From Demequina sediminis (lineage in GTDB: Bacteria > Actinomycetota > Actinomycetes > Actinomycetales > Demequinaceae), in NCBI RefSeq assembly GCF_030296675.1, contig NZ_AP027736.1, forward strand, positions 1,178,001 through 1,242,000: a stretch of 64,000 nt of DNA, written 5' to 3'. Position 1 is the first letter of the stretch. Each line of letters begins with the position of its first letter. This document shows, one piece after another, positions 36,132 to 46,848 of this stretch. Both the position numbers and the translations under genes were made by a program. A model generated the notes under the pieces. That model had not been told where the DNA came from and made no database searches. It saw nothing but the letters and a program-made list of their open reading frames with translations.

Positions 36132-39100
36132 ATGACCGTAGACGTCGCGACGCGGGCTGTGTTCCGCGGTTCGGATTCGACGAATCGAGCGAAGGGACTC
36201 GGACGCTGGCGGCGTTCGGTGAGCATCGGCGCCATCCTGGCGTTGCTCGTGCCCGTGGGACTGGTCGCGGCATCCGCCCCGGCCACCGCGGCCGCGACGC
36301 CCGTGCTGAGGATCAACGCCGGTGGCCCCGCCGTCGAGGCGACGGACGACGGCCCCGCCTGGGTCGAGGACAGCGGCGCCGCGCCGTCTGCCTCGTCGAA
36401 TGCGGACGCCTCCGGCTCTGTCGCGATCTCGTCGGGGTCCGCCGTCTCGGCGCCCGACGGGGTCCCCGCGATCCTGTTCGAGACCGCGCGTGCCGACGGC
36501 GCCACGGGCGACCCCATGACGTGGTCGCTTGCGGCGGATCCCGGCGCGTATGAGCTGCGCCTGTACTTCGCCGAGGTCGACCCCGGCGCCCAGTCGCCCG
36601 GCGCCCGCGTCATCGACGTCGAGGTCGAGGGCATGCCGATGCTCCTGGGGCACGACACCTTCGCCGCCGTCGGCGGCAACGCCGGCCTGGTCCGCACCTT
36701 CAGGGTGACCAGCGACGGCAGCGTCGACGTGGCCTTCCTGCCGGTCGCCGGCGCGCCCACGGTCGCGGCCCTCGAGTTGGTCGCCCTGGGGGACGATGCC
36801 CTCGCGGCCACTCCCTCCGGCTTCGGCTTTGGCGACGTGGCGGTGGGCGAGAGCGCCACGACCACGGTCATGCTCTCTGCGGTGGGCACGGGACCGGTCG
36901 ACGTCGCGTCGATCTCGGCCTCGGGAGACTTCAGCGTCGACACCTCGGGCCCGCTCACGGTGGACGCGTCCGGCTCCGTCGCGGTCGAGGTCACCTTCGC
37001 CCCGTCCGCCGAGGGTCTCGCGACCGGCGAGGTCACGCTCGACAACGACGGCGAGGGCGGCGCGTTGGCAATCGCGCTGACGGGCACCGGCACGCCGGGA
37101 GCGGTGGAACCGGAGCCCTCCGTGACGCCCGAGCCCTCGGTGACTCCGGAACCGTCGGTCACCCCGGAACCGACCGTCTCGCCCGAGCCGAGCGTGACGC
37201 CGTCGCCCGACCCGAGCATCGTCCCTTCTCCCGAGCCGGAGCCCGAGCAGCCCATCGCTCCCCTGCTCGCGGCCGACGCCTACTCGCTTCAGGTGAGTTC
37301 CGTCTCAAACCGCGCGGGAGCGCTGCCGCTCGACGGCGCGACCGTGAGCGGCAACGCCTACGTGTTCACGGGGCCCGACACGGACGTCTCGCAGGTGAGG
37401 TTCTGGCTCGACAACACCGCGATGAGTGGGACGCCGTATCGGCTCGAGCGCGGGGCGCCGTTCGACTTCGCCGGCTCGGTGGGCAACGGCACCACGGCGC
37501 ACCCGTGGGACACCACCCCGCTCGCTGATGGCACCCACACGATCTCCGCGCGGCTCACGCTGACCGACGGCACGAACGTGGTGCACCACGCGACGTTCAC
37601 GCTCGACAACGGGATCGAGGAGCCCGAGGAGCCGCCGTACAGCATCCAGTACTCGACGAGCGCAAACCGCTCCGCACCCGAGCCCCTTGACGGCGCCACG
37701 GTGGGCGGCTCGGTCTACGCGTTCACCGCTCCCGACACCCTCGTGTCGTCGGTGAGGTTCTGGCTCGACAACCCGTCGATGACGGGCAGCCCCACCAAGA
37801 CCGAGACGGGGGCGCCGTACGACTTCCGCGGCTCGGCGGGCAACGGCTCGACCGCGCTGCCGTGGGACACCACCACGGTGACGGACGGCCTCCACACCAT
37901 CACCGCGCGCCTCACGCACCCGGACGGCACCACCACGGTGACCACGGCATCGTTCACGGTGGACAACGGCGTGGGTGAGCCCGAGCCCACGGTGTACGAC
38001 ATCCTGCACTCGACCCATGCGGACCGCGGCACGCCCGCGACGCTCAACGGGGCAACCATCAGCGGCGACTCGTTCATCTTCACGGGTCCCGACACCGGGG
38101 TCACGTCCGTGCAGTTCTGGCTCGACAACACCGCGATGAGCGGCACGCCGACCAAGAATGAGGGCAGGGCTCCATTCGACTTCGCGGGATCCGCAGGCAC
38201 CGGCGCGACCGCGCTGCCGTGGGACTCGACGACCACGACCGACGGCTCGCACACGCTCACGGCGCGGCTCAACCACCCTGACGGCACCTTCACCGTGGTG
38301 CACTCGGCGTTCACGGTCGACAACGGGGTGGGCGAGCCCGACCCCGACGCGGTGACGCTGATGTACAGCACCAGCGCGGACCGCTCCGCGGCGACCGAGC
38401 TCACCGGCAAGTCCGTGTTCGGGGACATCTACGTCTTCACCGCGCCGGATGCGGGGGTGAGCCAGGTGCAGTTCTGGCTCGACAACGTCGCGATGACGGG
38501 CAACCCGACCTTCACGGAGGGCAAAGCGCCCTTCGACTTCAGGGGCGGCACGGTCGCAACCGCGACGCCGTGGGACACGCGTTCGCTGCTCGACGGACCC
38601 CACACCATCACCGCGCTCATCACGATGTCGGATGGCACCACGACGACCACCACGGCGACGTTCGGCATCCACAACGCGCAGGACACGTGCTCGCCGCTCG
38701 CGTGCGAGGAGTATCTGGTCGATACCCCGTATGGCCTCGACTTCTCCGAGGAGATGGGCAAGATCGTCGACAAGAACGGCGTCGGCACCGGCTTCACCTA
38801 CGTGCAGCCCACGTCGCGCGGCACGGGCTACATCCCCGAGAACCTCGAGCTCGACCTGCTCGCGGGCGACCTCGCGGTGACCACCACCGCCGGGCTGCAC
38901 TATCAGTCGGCCAACGCGCTCGACAACGCGCTCGGGGTCGGCATCGACGCCCCCAGCCAGGTCTCGGTGCTGTCGACCACGATCGCCAACGTGCCCGCGG
39001 GCACGGGCAGCTACGAGCAGGCCGGACTGTGGTTCGGCATCTCGCAGGACGACTACGTGAAGGTCACGATCCAGTCCAAGCCGAACGGCACCTTCATCGA

Positions 39101-41518
39101 GTTCCTCGAGGAGAACGCCGGGGTGCGCGACCAGCAGGTCGAGGCTCTCCAGAACGGCGCCGTGGGACAGAACGTGTACCTGCAGCTCACGATCGACCCG
39201 TACATGCGGACCATCCAGGCCGGGTACCGGATCGGGGCGGGCTCGCTCATCAGCACCTCGGCGTTCTACGTGCCGCCGGAGTACTTCAGCTTCGACGCCG
39301 CGGGAATCGACCCGAGGATCGGCACGCGCTCGTTCGGCGGCATCATCGCGAGCCACCGCAACGCGGCCGCGCCGATGACCTACCACTTCGCGGACTTCGC
39401 CCTCGAGGAGTCGACCCAGCCCATCAACACGGGCACGGTCGCGTTCTCCCGCACGTCTCACGCGGTGGACTTCCCGTCCTCGATGGCGTGGGGCCCCGAC
39501 AACCGGTTGTACGTGTCCGAGATGTTCGGCGGTCTGCACGCGCTCACCTACGACGCGAACTGGAACGTCATCGCGGACGAGGAGTTCGACGCGATCGAGC
39601 CTGCGCTCACGCTGGGCGTCGCCGTCGACCCCGACAGCACGCCCGAGGACGTGGTCCTGTGGGTCGCGCACTCGTCGCCCTCGATCAACGACGGCGCGCC
39701 CAACTCGAGCACGGTGTCGCGCCTCTCCGGTCCGGGGCTGACAGTCCGCGAGGACGTCATCACGGGCCTGCCGAGGGCGCAGGCGAACCACGCGATCAAC
39801 TCGATCGAGTTCGCGCCGGACGGGCGGCTTTTCATCGCTCTCGGTGGCAACACCGGGTCCGGCGCGGCCAACGGGGCGGAGTCCGAGTTCGGGCTGCGCG
39901 CCGAGCAGCCGCTCTCCGCGGCGATCCTCGCGGCGGACGTCAAGGCGGCCGGCTTCAGCGGCCAGTGTGCGACTCCCCTGGCGGAGGACTATGCGGACCG
40001 CAGCCACCCGGACCTCTTCGAGATCCCGGCCACGTGTGACGTCGAGGTGTACGCGAGCGGGGTGCGCAACACCTACGACCTCGTGCACCACAGCAACGGT
40101 CACATCTACGCGCCCGACAACGGGCTGGGAGTGACGGGCACCTACCCGTCGAGCCCGCTCACGCCGTGCACGGACTTCATTGCCGCGACCGACGTGCCGC
40201 TGTACAACCCCGGCACGCAGGCCGACCTTCTCAACCTCATCGAGGAGGGCAAGTACTACGGCCACCCGAACCCTTACCGCAACGAGTGCGTGTTCAAGAC
40301 GGGCGCGCAGCAGGGCGTCGGCACCCCGGCCAACTACGAGCCGCCGCTGTACAGCTTCGGCAACAACAGGTCCGTCAACGGCATCATCGAGTACGACGGC
40401 GCGCAGTTCTGCGGCTCGATGAACGGCGACCTGCTCACCGCGAGCTACTCGATCGGCGACTCGATCCACCGCGTCACGCTGTCCGAGGACGGGCTGTCGG
40501 TGCTCGGGTCGAATGTGATCCTCACGGGCTTCGACGACCCTTGCCGCTCGCGATGGGACCGGACGGCGTGTTCTTCGTCGGCGAGTTCGGCGGCGCGAAG
40601 GTCACGGCACTCGTGCCCGAGAACATCGGCTGCTGGCAGGACGCGGAGCCGCTGCCCACGACCATCCTCGACGCTGGCGGCGGCGCCGTGGGCGACACGA
40701 TGTACGTGGTCGGAGGCAAGAACGACACCGGCCACCAGTCCGAGGTCTACGCCTACGACACCGTCGCACGCACCTGGACCGAGGTAGCGCCGCTGCCGGG
40801 CGCCGCAGTCGAGAACCCGGCGATCGCGTCGGTCGGAGGCAAGCTCTACGCCTTCGGCGGCTCGACGGCACCGTTCTCCGGCGCCGTGTCGAATGCGGCG
40901 TCGTTCGACCCCGCAACCGGCGCGTGGACCTCGCTGCCGCCCATGCCGACGGCCCGCGGAGGTGCGGGAGCGGCGGTGGTCGACGGCAAGATCTACGTGG
41001 TGGGAGGCATGGACGCAAGCGGAACGTCTCTCGCGACGGTCGAGATCTTCGACCCCGCGACCGGCTCGTGGAGCCCCGGACCCTCGCTCACGACGCGGCG
41101 CGACAACCCCGGCGTCGCGGCTCTCGACGGCCAGGTCTACGTGGTGGGCGGCCGCGCCCGCAACGCGGACGGCTCGTCGGACGTGGTGCAGATGAACACG
41201 ATGGAAATCCTCAACCCGGCCACCGGGGTGTGGACCGCCGGACCGTCGATGCCCACCGCGCGGCGCTCGCTGGGGGTCGGCACGGCGGACGGCAAGCTCC
41301 AGGTGATGGGCGGAGAGCAGTCGTCCGACGGGTCCGCCTTCGCGGCGAACGAGGAGTACGACCCGGTCACCAACTCCTGGCGGCCGATCGTCCCGCTCAT
41401 CCAGGGCCGTCACGGCATGGCCGTCGCGACCATCAACGACCAGGTGCACGCCGTGGGCGGCGCGATGGTCACCGGATCCGCGTGGAGCTTCACCCACACG
41501 GTGTTCCAATACGACTAG
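36132..41518 (+). CDS. Secreted mosaic protein: malectin, Ig-like, LamG-like, sugar-dehydrogenase-like and Kelch domains (apparent frameshift)
   Basis: About 1,795 residues. In order: a long signal peptide (SIGAILALLVPVGLVAASAPATA); a malectin-like domain (about 60-215, VLRINAGG, YELRLYFAEVDPG); an abnormal-spindle-like beta domain (GFGFGDVAVGESATTTV); a linker of PEPSVT repeats; four Ig-like repeats of about 110 residues, each with VxFWLDN, PFDFxG and PWDT motifs; a concanavalin-like domain (about 860-1100); a glucose/sorbosone dehydrogenase-like propeller (SSMAWGPDNRLYVSEMFGG, NSIEFAPDGRLFIALGG, GVRNTYDLVHHSNG, YGHPNPYRNEC); and Kelch repeats (YVVGG five times). The frame breaks at 40538-40540, where one added C links GFDDP to LPLAMGPDG. 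No sortase signal is seen. Likely carbohydrate binding or oxidation outside the cell. Confidence 0.85.
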
Positions 41519-41956
41519 TCCCCGGACGTCGGTGCGCCCACACCAGCAGACCCACCGGGCGTGCCGAGCGAATGGCCGCCGCGCTCTCCCTCAGCAGCGC
41601 GGCGGCCTTTCGCTGTCCCCGTAGATGGAAACCGAGCCCACCCAGCCCTCCACCCCACCCGCGCCCAGCCCTCCACCCCACCCGCACCCAGCCCCCCACC
41701 CCACCCGCGCGCTATGGGACGCCCATTGTCGGTTTCCGCGATTCGCTGCGCCCTGTGGGACATCCATGGTCGCTTGGCGGAGCATCCGGACACCTCTCCC
41801 GCCTGTTTCAGCGTTCCCTGAAACAGCGCATAGGCCACCGGTCTCCTCCGCGCGGCAGCGGTCTCACCCCCACGGTCGCCCTCCACCACGCTCGCCCACC
41901 CACCACGCCCCACCCCCACCGCAAGCGTTGTCACCCCCGCCCGCTACCCTCCGAAC
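41519..41956. other. Intergenic region before sbcD with tandem repeats
   Basis: No gene seen. Three 23-bp units (CCCAGCCCTCCACCCCACCC plus GCG/GCA) lie at 41641, 41664 and 41687. They are followed at about 41700-41765 by a sequence resembling the dispersed element of the ndk-apt gap (GGGACGCCCATTGTCGG, CGCGATTCG). The strand is strongly C-rich up to about 41940. Confidence 0.6.
41641..41709. repeat. 23-bp tandem repeat, three copies
   Basis: Units begin at 41641, 41664 and 41687 with one or two substitutions each. Pyrimidine-only stretches dominate on the plus strand, with the purine complement on the minus strand. Confidence 0.92.
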
Positions 41957-43177
41957 ATGCGCCTTCTCCACACGAGTGACTGGCACATCGGCCGCACGTT
42001 CCACGGGCACTCGACGGACGAGCACCTGAGCCTGGTGCTCGATGCCTTGGCGCGCGCGGTGGCGGAGCACGCGATCGACGCGGTGATCGTCGCCGGCGAC
42101 ATCTTCGACTCGTCGACCCCTAAGGCGGACGCCTTCACCCTGCTTAACAGGGCGGTCGGCGCGATCCGCAACGCGGGCGCCACGGTCATCCTGACCTCGG
42201 GCAATCACGACGGTCCGGCCCGGCTCGGCCACATGGCGGAGTTCGCGGCGCACGGCGGCGTGCACCTCCGCACGCAGCTGAGCCGCCTCGCGGAGCCCGT
42301 GACCCTGAGCGACACCCACGGCGACCTCTTGATCTACGGCATCCCGTACGTCCACCCCGAGTTCCTGCGCGCCGCGTACCCGGCCTTCACCGGCGGCACG
42401 CATGCCGAGGCGCTCGCCTTCGCGATGGACCTCATCAGGGAGGACGCCGCTGCGAGGTCGGGCTCACAGCCGCCGCGCTACGTGGTCGCGTCCCACTGCT
42501 TCTGCTCGGGCGAGGGCGCCGTCACGCACGACACCACCGAGGACTCGGGCCGCGCCGAGGAGCGCGACATCTCCCGCGGCGGCCTCAACATCGTGCCGCC
42601 GAGCGTCTTCGCGGGCGCGACCTACACGGCCCTCGGCCACATTCACTCCCGCGCGACCCTCACCCCCTCCGTCCGCTACAGCGGCGCGCCGCTGCGCTTC
42701 AGCTTCGGCGAGATCAGCGGCGCCAAGGGCGCGTGGATCGTGGACATCGGCGCACCCGGGGGCGCCCCAGGCGGCGCCCCAGAAACCACGCCCGACATCA
42801 CCTGGCTCGACCTCCCGGTGCCGCGCCGCGCGGTCCGCCTCACGGGCGCGCTCGAGCACCTCCTCGCGGACCCCTCCCACGCTCATGCGGAGGACGCGTG
42901 GGTCGAGGTGATCCTCACCGATGACCAGCTCCCGCGCGAGGCCATGCGCGCCCTCCAGGGCCGCTTCCCGCACGCGGTGACCCTCACGCATCGTCCCTCC
43001 ACGCGCCACGACCACGGCGACACCACCTACGCGGAGCGCGTCGAGGGGCGCAGCGACCTCGAGATCGTCGACGAGTTCTTGGGCTACGTCCGCAACGGCG
43101 CCGCGCTCAGCGCCCCCGAGCGCGCGCTCGTCACCGACGCGCTGGGGGCACTCGAGGCGCGGGAGTCCGCGCGATGA
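41957..43177 (+). CDS. sbcD: Exonuclease subunit SbcD (Mre11-like)
   Basis: 406 residues. All phosphodiesterase motifs are present: HTSDWHIGR, VIVAGDIFDSS, LTSGNHD, VASHCF and TALGHIHSR. With SbcC it forms the Mre11-Rad50-type nuclease that cuts hairpins and DNA ends. The stop overlaps the sbcC ATG (ATGA). A Gly/Ala/Pro-rich loop (GAPGGAPGGAPE) at about 265 is unusual but lies outside the active site. Confidence 0.95.
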   Translation: MRLLHTSDWHIGRTFHGHSTDEHLSLVLDALARAVAEHAIDAVIVAGDIFDSSTPKADAFTLLNRAVGAIRNAGATVILTSGNHDGPARLGHMAEFAAHGGVHLRTQLSRLAEPVTLSDTHGDLLIYGIPYVHPEFLRAAYPAFTGGTHAEALAFAMDLIREDAAARSGSQPPRYVVASHCFCSGEGAVTHDTTEDSGRAEERDISRGGLNIVPPSVFAGATYTALGHIHSRATLTPSVRYSGAPLRFSFGEISGAKGAWIVDIGAPGGAPGGAPETTPDITWLDLPVPRRAVRLTGALEHLLADPSHAHAEDAWVEVILTDDQLPREAMRALQGRFPHAVTLTHRPSTRHDHGDTTYAERVEGRSDLEIVDEFLGYVRNGAALSAPERALVTDALGALEARESAR

Positions 43178-46100
43178 GGCTCACGCGGCTCGCGCTCGAG
43201 GGGTTCGGCCCGTACCTGCGCGCTCAGGAGATCGACTTCGCGGCCTTCGACGCCGACGGCCTGTTCGCGATCACCGGCAAGACCGGCGCGGGCAAGTCGA
43301 CCATCCTGGATGCGATCTGCTTCGCGCTCTACGACCGCGTCCCGCGCTACGACAAGGCCGAGCCCGTCCTGCGCAGCCACTTCTGCGGCGAGGACGACCC
43401 GACCGAGGTCACGCTCGACTACGAGCTCGGGACGCGCCGCTATCGCGTGTGGCGCTCGCCCGCGTACGCGCGCGCCAAGAAGCGCGGCAGCGGCACCACC
43501 GTCAAGCCCGCCGAGGCCAAGCTCTACGCGTGGCGCGACGGCGACTGGGAGATCCTCGCGGCACGGCCCGTCGAGGTTGCCGAGCTCATCGCCACCACGG
43601 TTCCCCTCACCGCGGCGCAGTTCCTGCAGGTGATCCTCCTGGCACAGGGCCGGTTCGCCGAGTTCCTGCGCGCGGACACCTCGGAGCGCCGCGCGGTGCT
43701 GAGGTCGCTGTTCGGCACGCAGCGCTTCGAGGATCTCGAGCTCACGATCCGCGAGGCGGCCAAGGAGGCGGAGGCGAGCGTGACCGCTGCCGATGCGCAG
43801 CTCGGCGCGCTGGTCGATCGCGCGGCCGGGGTCGCCGGGGTGGACGCCCCGCCCGCGGCCGCACGGGACGCGTTCTGGGACGATGCCCTGGCCGCGGCCG
43901 CCTCGACGGCCACCCAGGCGTCGCTCGAGCGGGCGGCGGCGAGCGAACGGGCGGAGGAGGCGGCGCTCGCGCTGTCGGCGGCTCGTGCGGTCGAGGAGGC
44001 GCGGGCGCGCCTGACGAGGGCGCGGGAGACGATGCTCGACCTCGCCTCGCGCGCCCAAGAGCACGCCGCGCGGGAGGCGCGGCTGTCGCTCGCGCGCCGT
44101 GCCGTGCCGGTCGTGGGTCCGCTCGCCGCGGTGACACGCGCCGAGGCGACCGAGGCCGAGTCCCGCGCCGCGCTCGAGAGGGCGCGCGAGGTCGCGGCGG
44201 CCGATGCCGCGGCAGGGCTGGCATGGCCCGTCACCGCAAGCGCGGCCGGCGCGGGCAGCGAGACCGCCGGGGCCGCGGGCACGCTGGTCGAGGCCGGCGA
44301 GGACGCGCTGCGCGACCGGGCGAGCGAGCTGTCGAGGGAGATCGGAGAGATGGCGGCCGCGGTGACGGCCGAGGAGTCCCTTCCCGCGCTCGAGACCGCG
44401 CGTGCCACTGCGCTCGAGGCGGTGGAGCAGGCCGAGTCCGCGCGGGCGGCCACGCACAGGGCGCTCGCGGAGCTCCCGGCACGCGAGGCGGAGCTGGGCG
44501 AGGCGAAGACCGCAGCCTCCGCGGCGGCGGCACGGGTTCAGGACCTCGAGGACGCGGTGGAGCGCGCCGAGAAGGCGGTCGCGGCCCACGCCGAACTCGC
44601 GGAGGTGGCGGCCGCGCTGGCGACCGCGACCGAGGAAGTCGCCCGCGCGGCGGCCGCGCACCAGGAGGCGGCCGCGGAGCATGCGCGGCTCGCGCTCGGC
44701 AGGCTGCGATCACAGGCCGCCCACCTCGCCGCCGATCTCTCGCCCGGCGAGCCGTGCCCGGTATGCGGAGGCACCGACCACCCCTCCCCCGCCCAGCCCT
44801 CCGACGACCACGTCACGGACGCGCAGGTCGAGGCGGCCTTCGCCCAGATCGCGCCGCGCGAGCAGCGACTCGCGGCGGCGAGGGAACGCCACTCCGAACT
44901 CGACCGCCTGCTCGCGGCCGCGCGTGAGCGGGCCGGCGAGGAGACGCGGCGGCCGCCGAGGCCGCGCTCGTGGAGGCACGCGCGGCGCACGCGGCGGCCG
45001 TGGAGGCCGCGGCCGAGCGAGACCGGCTGGCCGCGGAGCTCGATGCGCTGGGCGCGCGCAAGACGGAACTCACCCGCGCGCTGGAGACGCAGGCCGAGGC
45101 TCTCGAAAAGGCACAGGCTCGAGCCACCGAAACGGCGACCGCACTGGACGGCGCCCGGACACGGGCAAGCCGACACCCCGAGGGCTTCGCGAGCGCGACC
45201 GCCTACGCCAGCGCGTTGAGATCCGCCAAGTCCCTCGTGGAGACGATGGCCGGCGCAACCTCGGCCGCCGAGGACGCCGCTGCGACCCTCGCCCGCGCGC
45301 GAGAAGAGCTCGCCGCGAACCTCGACGCCGCGGGATTCGCGACCGCGAACGAGGCCCGCGAGGCCGCGCTCGACCCGCGCGAGCTCGCCACGCTCGCACA
45401 AGACGTGGACGACTACCGCGAGGCGCGCGCCAAGGCCGAGGCCGTGGTCGCGGAGCTGTCCGAGCGGGAGCTCCCCGACGAGCCCGCGGACCTCGATGCG
45501 CTGTCGCATGCGGCCGCCGAGTCCGCCCGATCACGCGACGCGGCGATCGAGGCGGCGACGGGCGCGGCGGCTCGACTGGCGACACTCGAGCAGCTCCGGG
45601 CCGAATACGAGGCCCGCGGTGAGGAGTCGGCCGCCGCGCGCGCCGAGCGAGACGTGGTCGCGGTGCTCGCGGACTCCCTCGAGGGCAAGGCCCCCAACGA
45701 GCGCCGGCTGCGGCTCGAGAGCTTCGTACTCGCGTCCAAGCTCGAGAGGATCGTCGCGGCGGCGAACGCGCGCCTCGAGACCATGTCGAGCGGCCAGTAC
45801 CGCCTCGAGCACGACGATCAGGCGCAGTATCGCGGCAAGGAGACGGGCCTCGCCCTGCGCATCGCGGACTCCCACACGGGCCAGTCCCGCTCGACGCGCT
45901 CGCTGAGCGGCGGGGAGACGTTCCTCGCCTCGCTCGCCCTCGCGCTCGGCCTTGCCGAGACCGTCACCGCGGAGGCGGGCGGCATCGAGTTGGGGACGCT
46001 GTTCATCGACGAGGGATTCGGCTCACTGGACGGCGACACCCTCGAGATCGCGATGTCCACGCTCGAGGACCTGCGCGACTCGGGCCGCACGGTGGGGCTC

Positions 46101-46241
46101 ATCTCGCACGTCGAGGCGATGCACGATGCCATCCCCGCACGCCTCGAGGTCGAGAAGGCGGCGGACGGGTCAAGCCGCGTGCGCACCAGGGTCGGGTTGC
46201 AGGAGGTCGGGCTGCACACGGGAGGGGTGGCGGCCGGGTAG
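43174..46241 (+). CDS. sbcC: Exonuclease subunit SbcC (Rad50-like, apparent frameshift)
   Basis: About 1,022 residues. Walker A GKTGAGKST at 35-43, Q-loop region, long coiled coils, zinc hook CPVC in GEPCPVCGGTDHPSP, then a second coil and the head with RSLSGGETFLASLALALGLAE and LFIDEGFGSLDGDTLE. The frame changes at about 44938-44946, just after the hook (ERAGEE to DAAAAEAALVEARAAH); one added base restores it. Partner of SbcD. One 11-mer copy in the coiled coil (43877-43887). Confidence 0.93.
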
Positions 46242-46443
46242 AGCAGCGCGCGGCGAGCGTCCCGTCCGGCCCCACCGCCGCTCCCATCCCGACTGCGACG
46301 GCCACGAGCGCAGCCGGGAGCGCCGCCTCGAGCGCGAGCACTGCCACCATCTCGAGCACGAGCTGACGCTGGCCGTGGTCTTCGACCACGGCGCGCCGGC
46401 CGGGGTGCACCTCGATGACCTTGGCAATGGTTCCTAGGCACAT
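46099..46443 (-). pseudogene. HypC/HupF-like hydrogenase maturation gene, degenerate
   Basis: From ATG 46443 the frame starts MCLGTIAKVIEVHPGRRAVVEDHGQRQ, the HypC signature with the essential Cys2 that carries the Fe(CN)2CO group. After about 30 residues the conserved V-x-GD-x-V element is not recognisable (LEAALPAALVAVAVGMG), and from about residue 60 the sequence is Arg/Pro-rich noise that overlaps the end of sbcC on the other strand. The ATG overlaps the end of the truncated maturation protease by 10 bases. I read it as the damaged last gene of a hydrogenase operon. Confidence 0.5.
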
Positions 46444-46724
46444 GACTGTTCTCCTTCGGCGGATTGAGCGAGAAGCACCAGTTCCGCGAGTTCGGCCGAT
46501 GCCGCGGTCACCGCGGCGTCCACGGCCGCCTCGACCTGGGGAGACGGGGGCCCGGGGGCGAAGGTTGCCGCCTCGACGGCGATCACCACGACGTGCCGCG
46601 GGAGGGTGCCGAGCGTGCGCGAGAGCTCGACCGCGCCCGCGAGACCGAAAGCGTGGCTGCCGCCGCGACCCGCCGCGACGGACCCGTCGTGGATGGGTAG
46701 ACCGGGAATGCGCATGTCGCCCAT
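46434..46724 (-). pseudogene. 5'-truncated [NiFe]-hydrogenase maturation protease (HyaD/HycI family)
   Basis: 96 residues: MGDMRIPG, then PIHDGSVAAGRGGSHAFGLAGAVELSRTLGTLPRHVVVIAVEAATF and PPSPQVEAAVDAAV. The second part matches the C-terminal half of hydrogenase proteases (SxH-GLxxAL-x-LP-x-VxVxxVE). The N-terminal half, with the nickel-binding Glu/Asp, is absent. The first eight codons and 65 upstream bases instead resemble the start and promoter of the 4Fe-4S gene at 50389. It looks like a deletion scar joining the first and last parts of an operon. Confidence 0.6.
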
Positions 46725-46769
46725 GACACGCCTCCACGATCGACGGAGGCCGCAATTGCGGGCGCGGAT

Positions 46770-46785
46770 GAGACCTTGGTCCGGG
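46770..46785. promoter_or_regulatory. DosR-like box A between the hydrogenase remnant and the sensor kinase
   Basis: GACCTTGGTCCGGG, an inverted repeat (GGACC/GGTCC type) close to the DosR/DevR consensus GGGACT-WW-AGTCCC. It lies 48 bases upstream of the truncated protease ATG and 64 bases before the sensor-kinase ATG on the other strand, so it could serve either. The same site with the same spacing recurs at 50436. Confidence 0.5.
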
Positions 46786-46848
46786 TGATGCCAGGTAGTG
46801 GGGTGCGCGAGGATTTAGGGTGGCACCAGGCGTAGTCGGAGGCGGCAC

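Noticed and set aside
37305..40469. A reading frame of more than 1,000 codons on the minus strand across the mosaic protein gene
   Set aside because: Antisense shadow. The translation is Arg/Val/His-rich and lacks domains; the plus-strand frame has a signal peptide and repeated domains.
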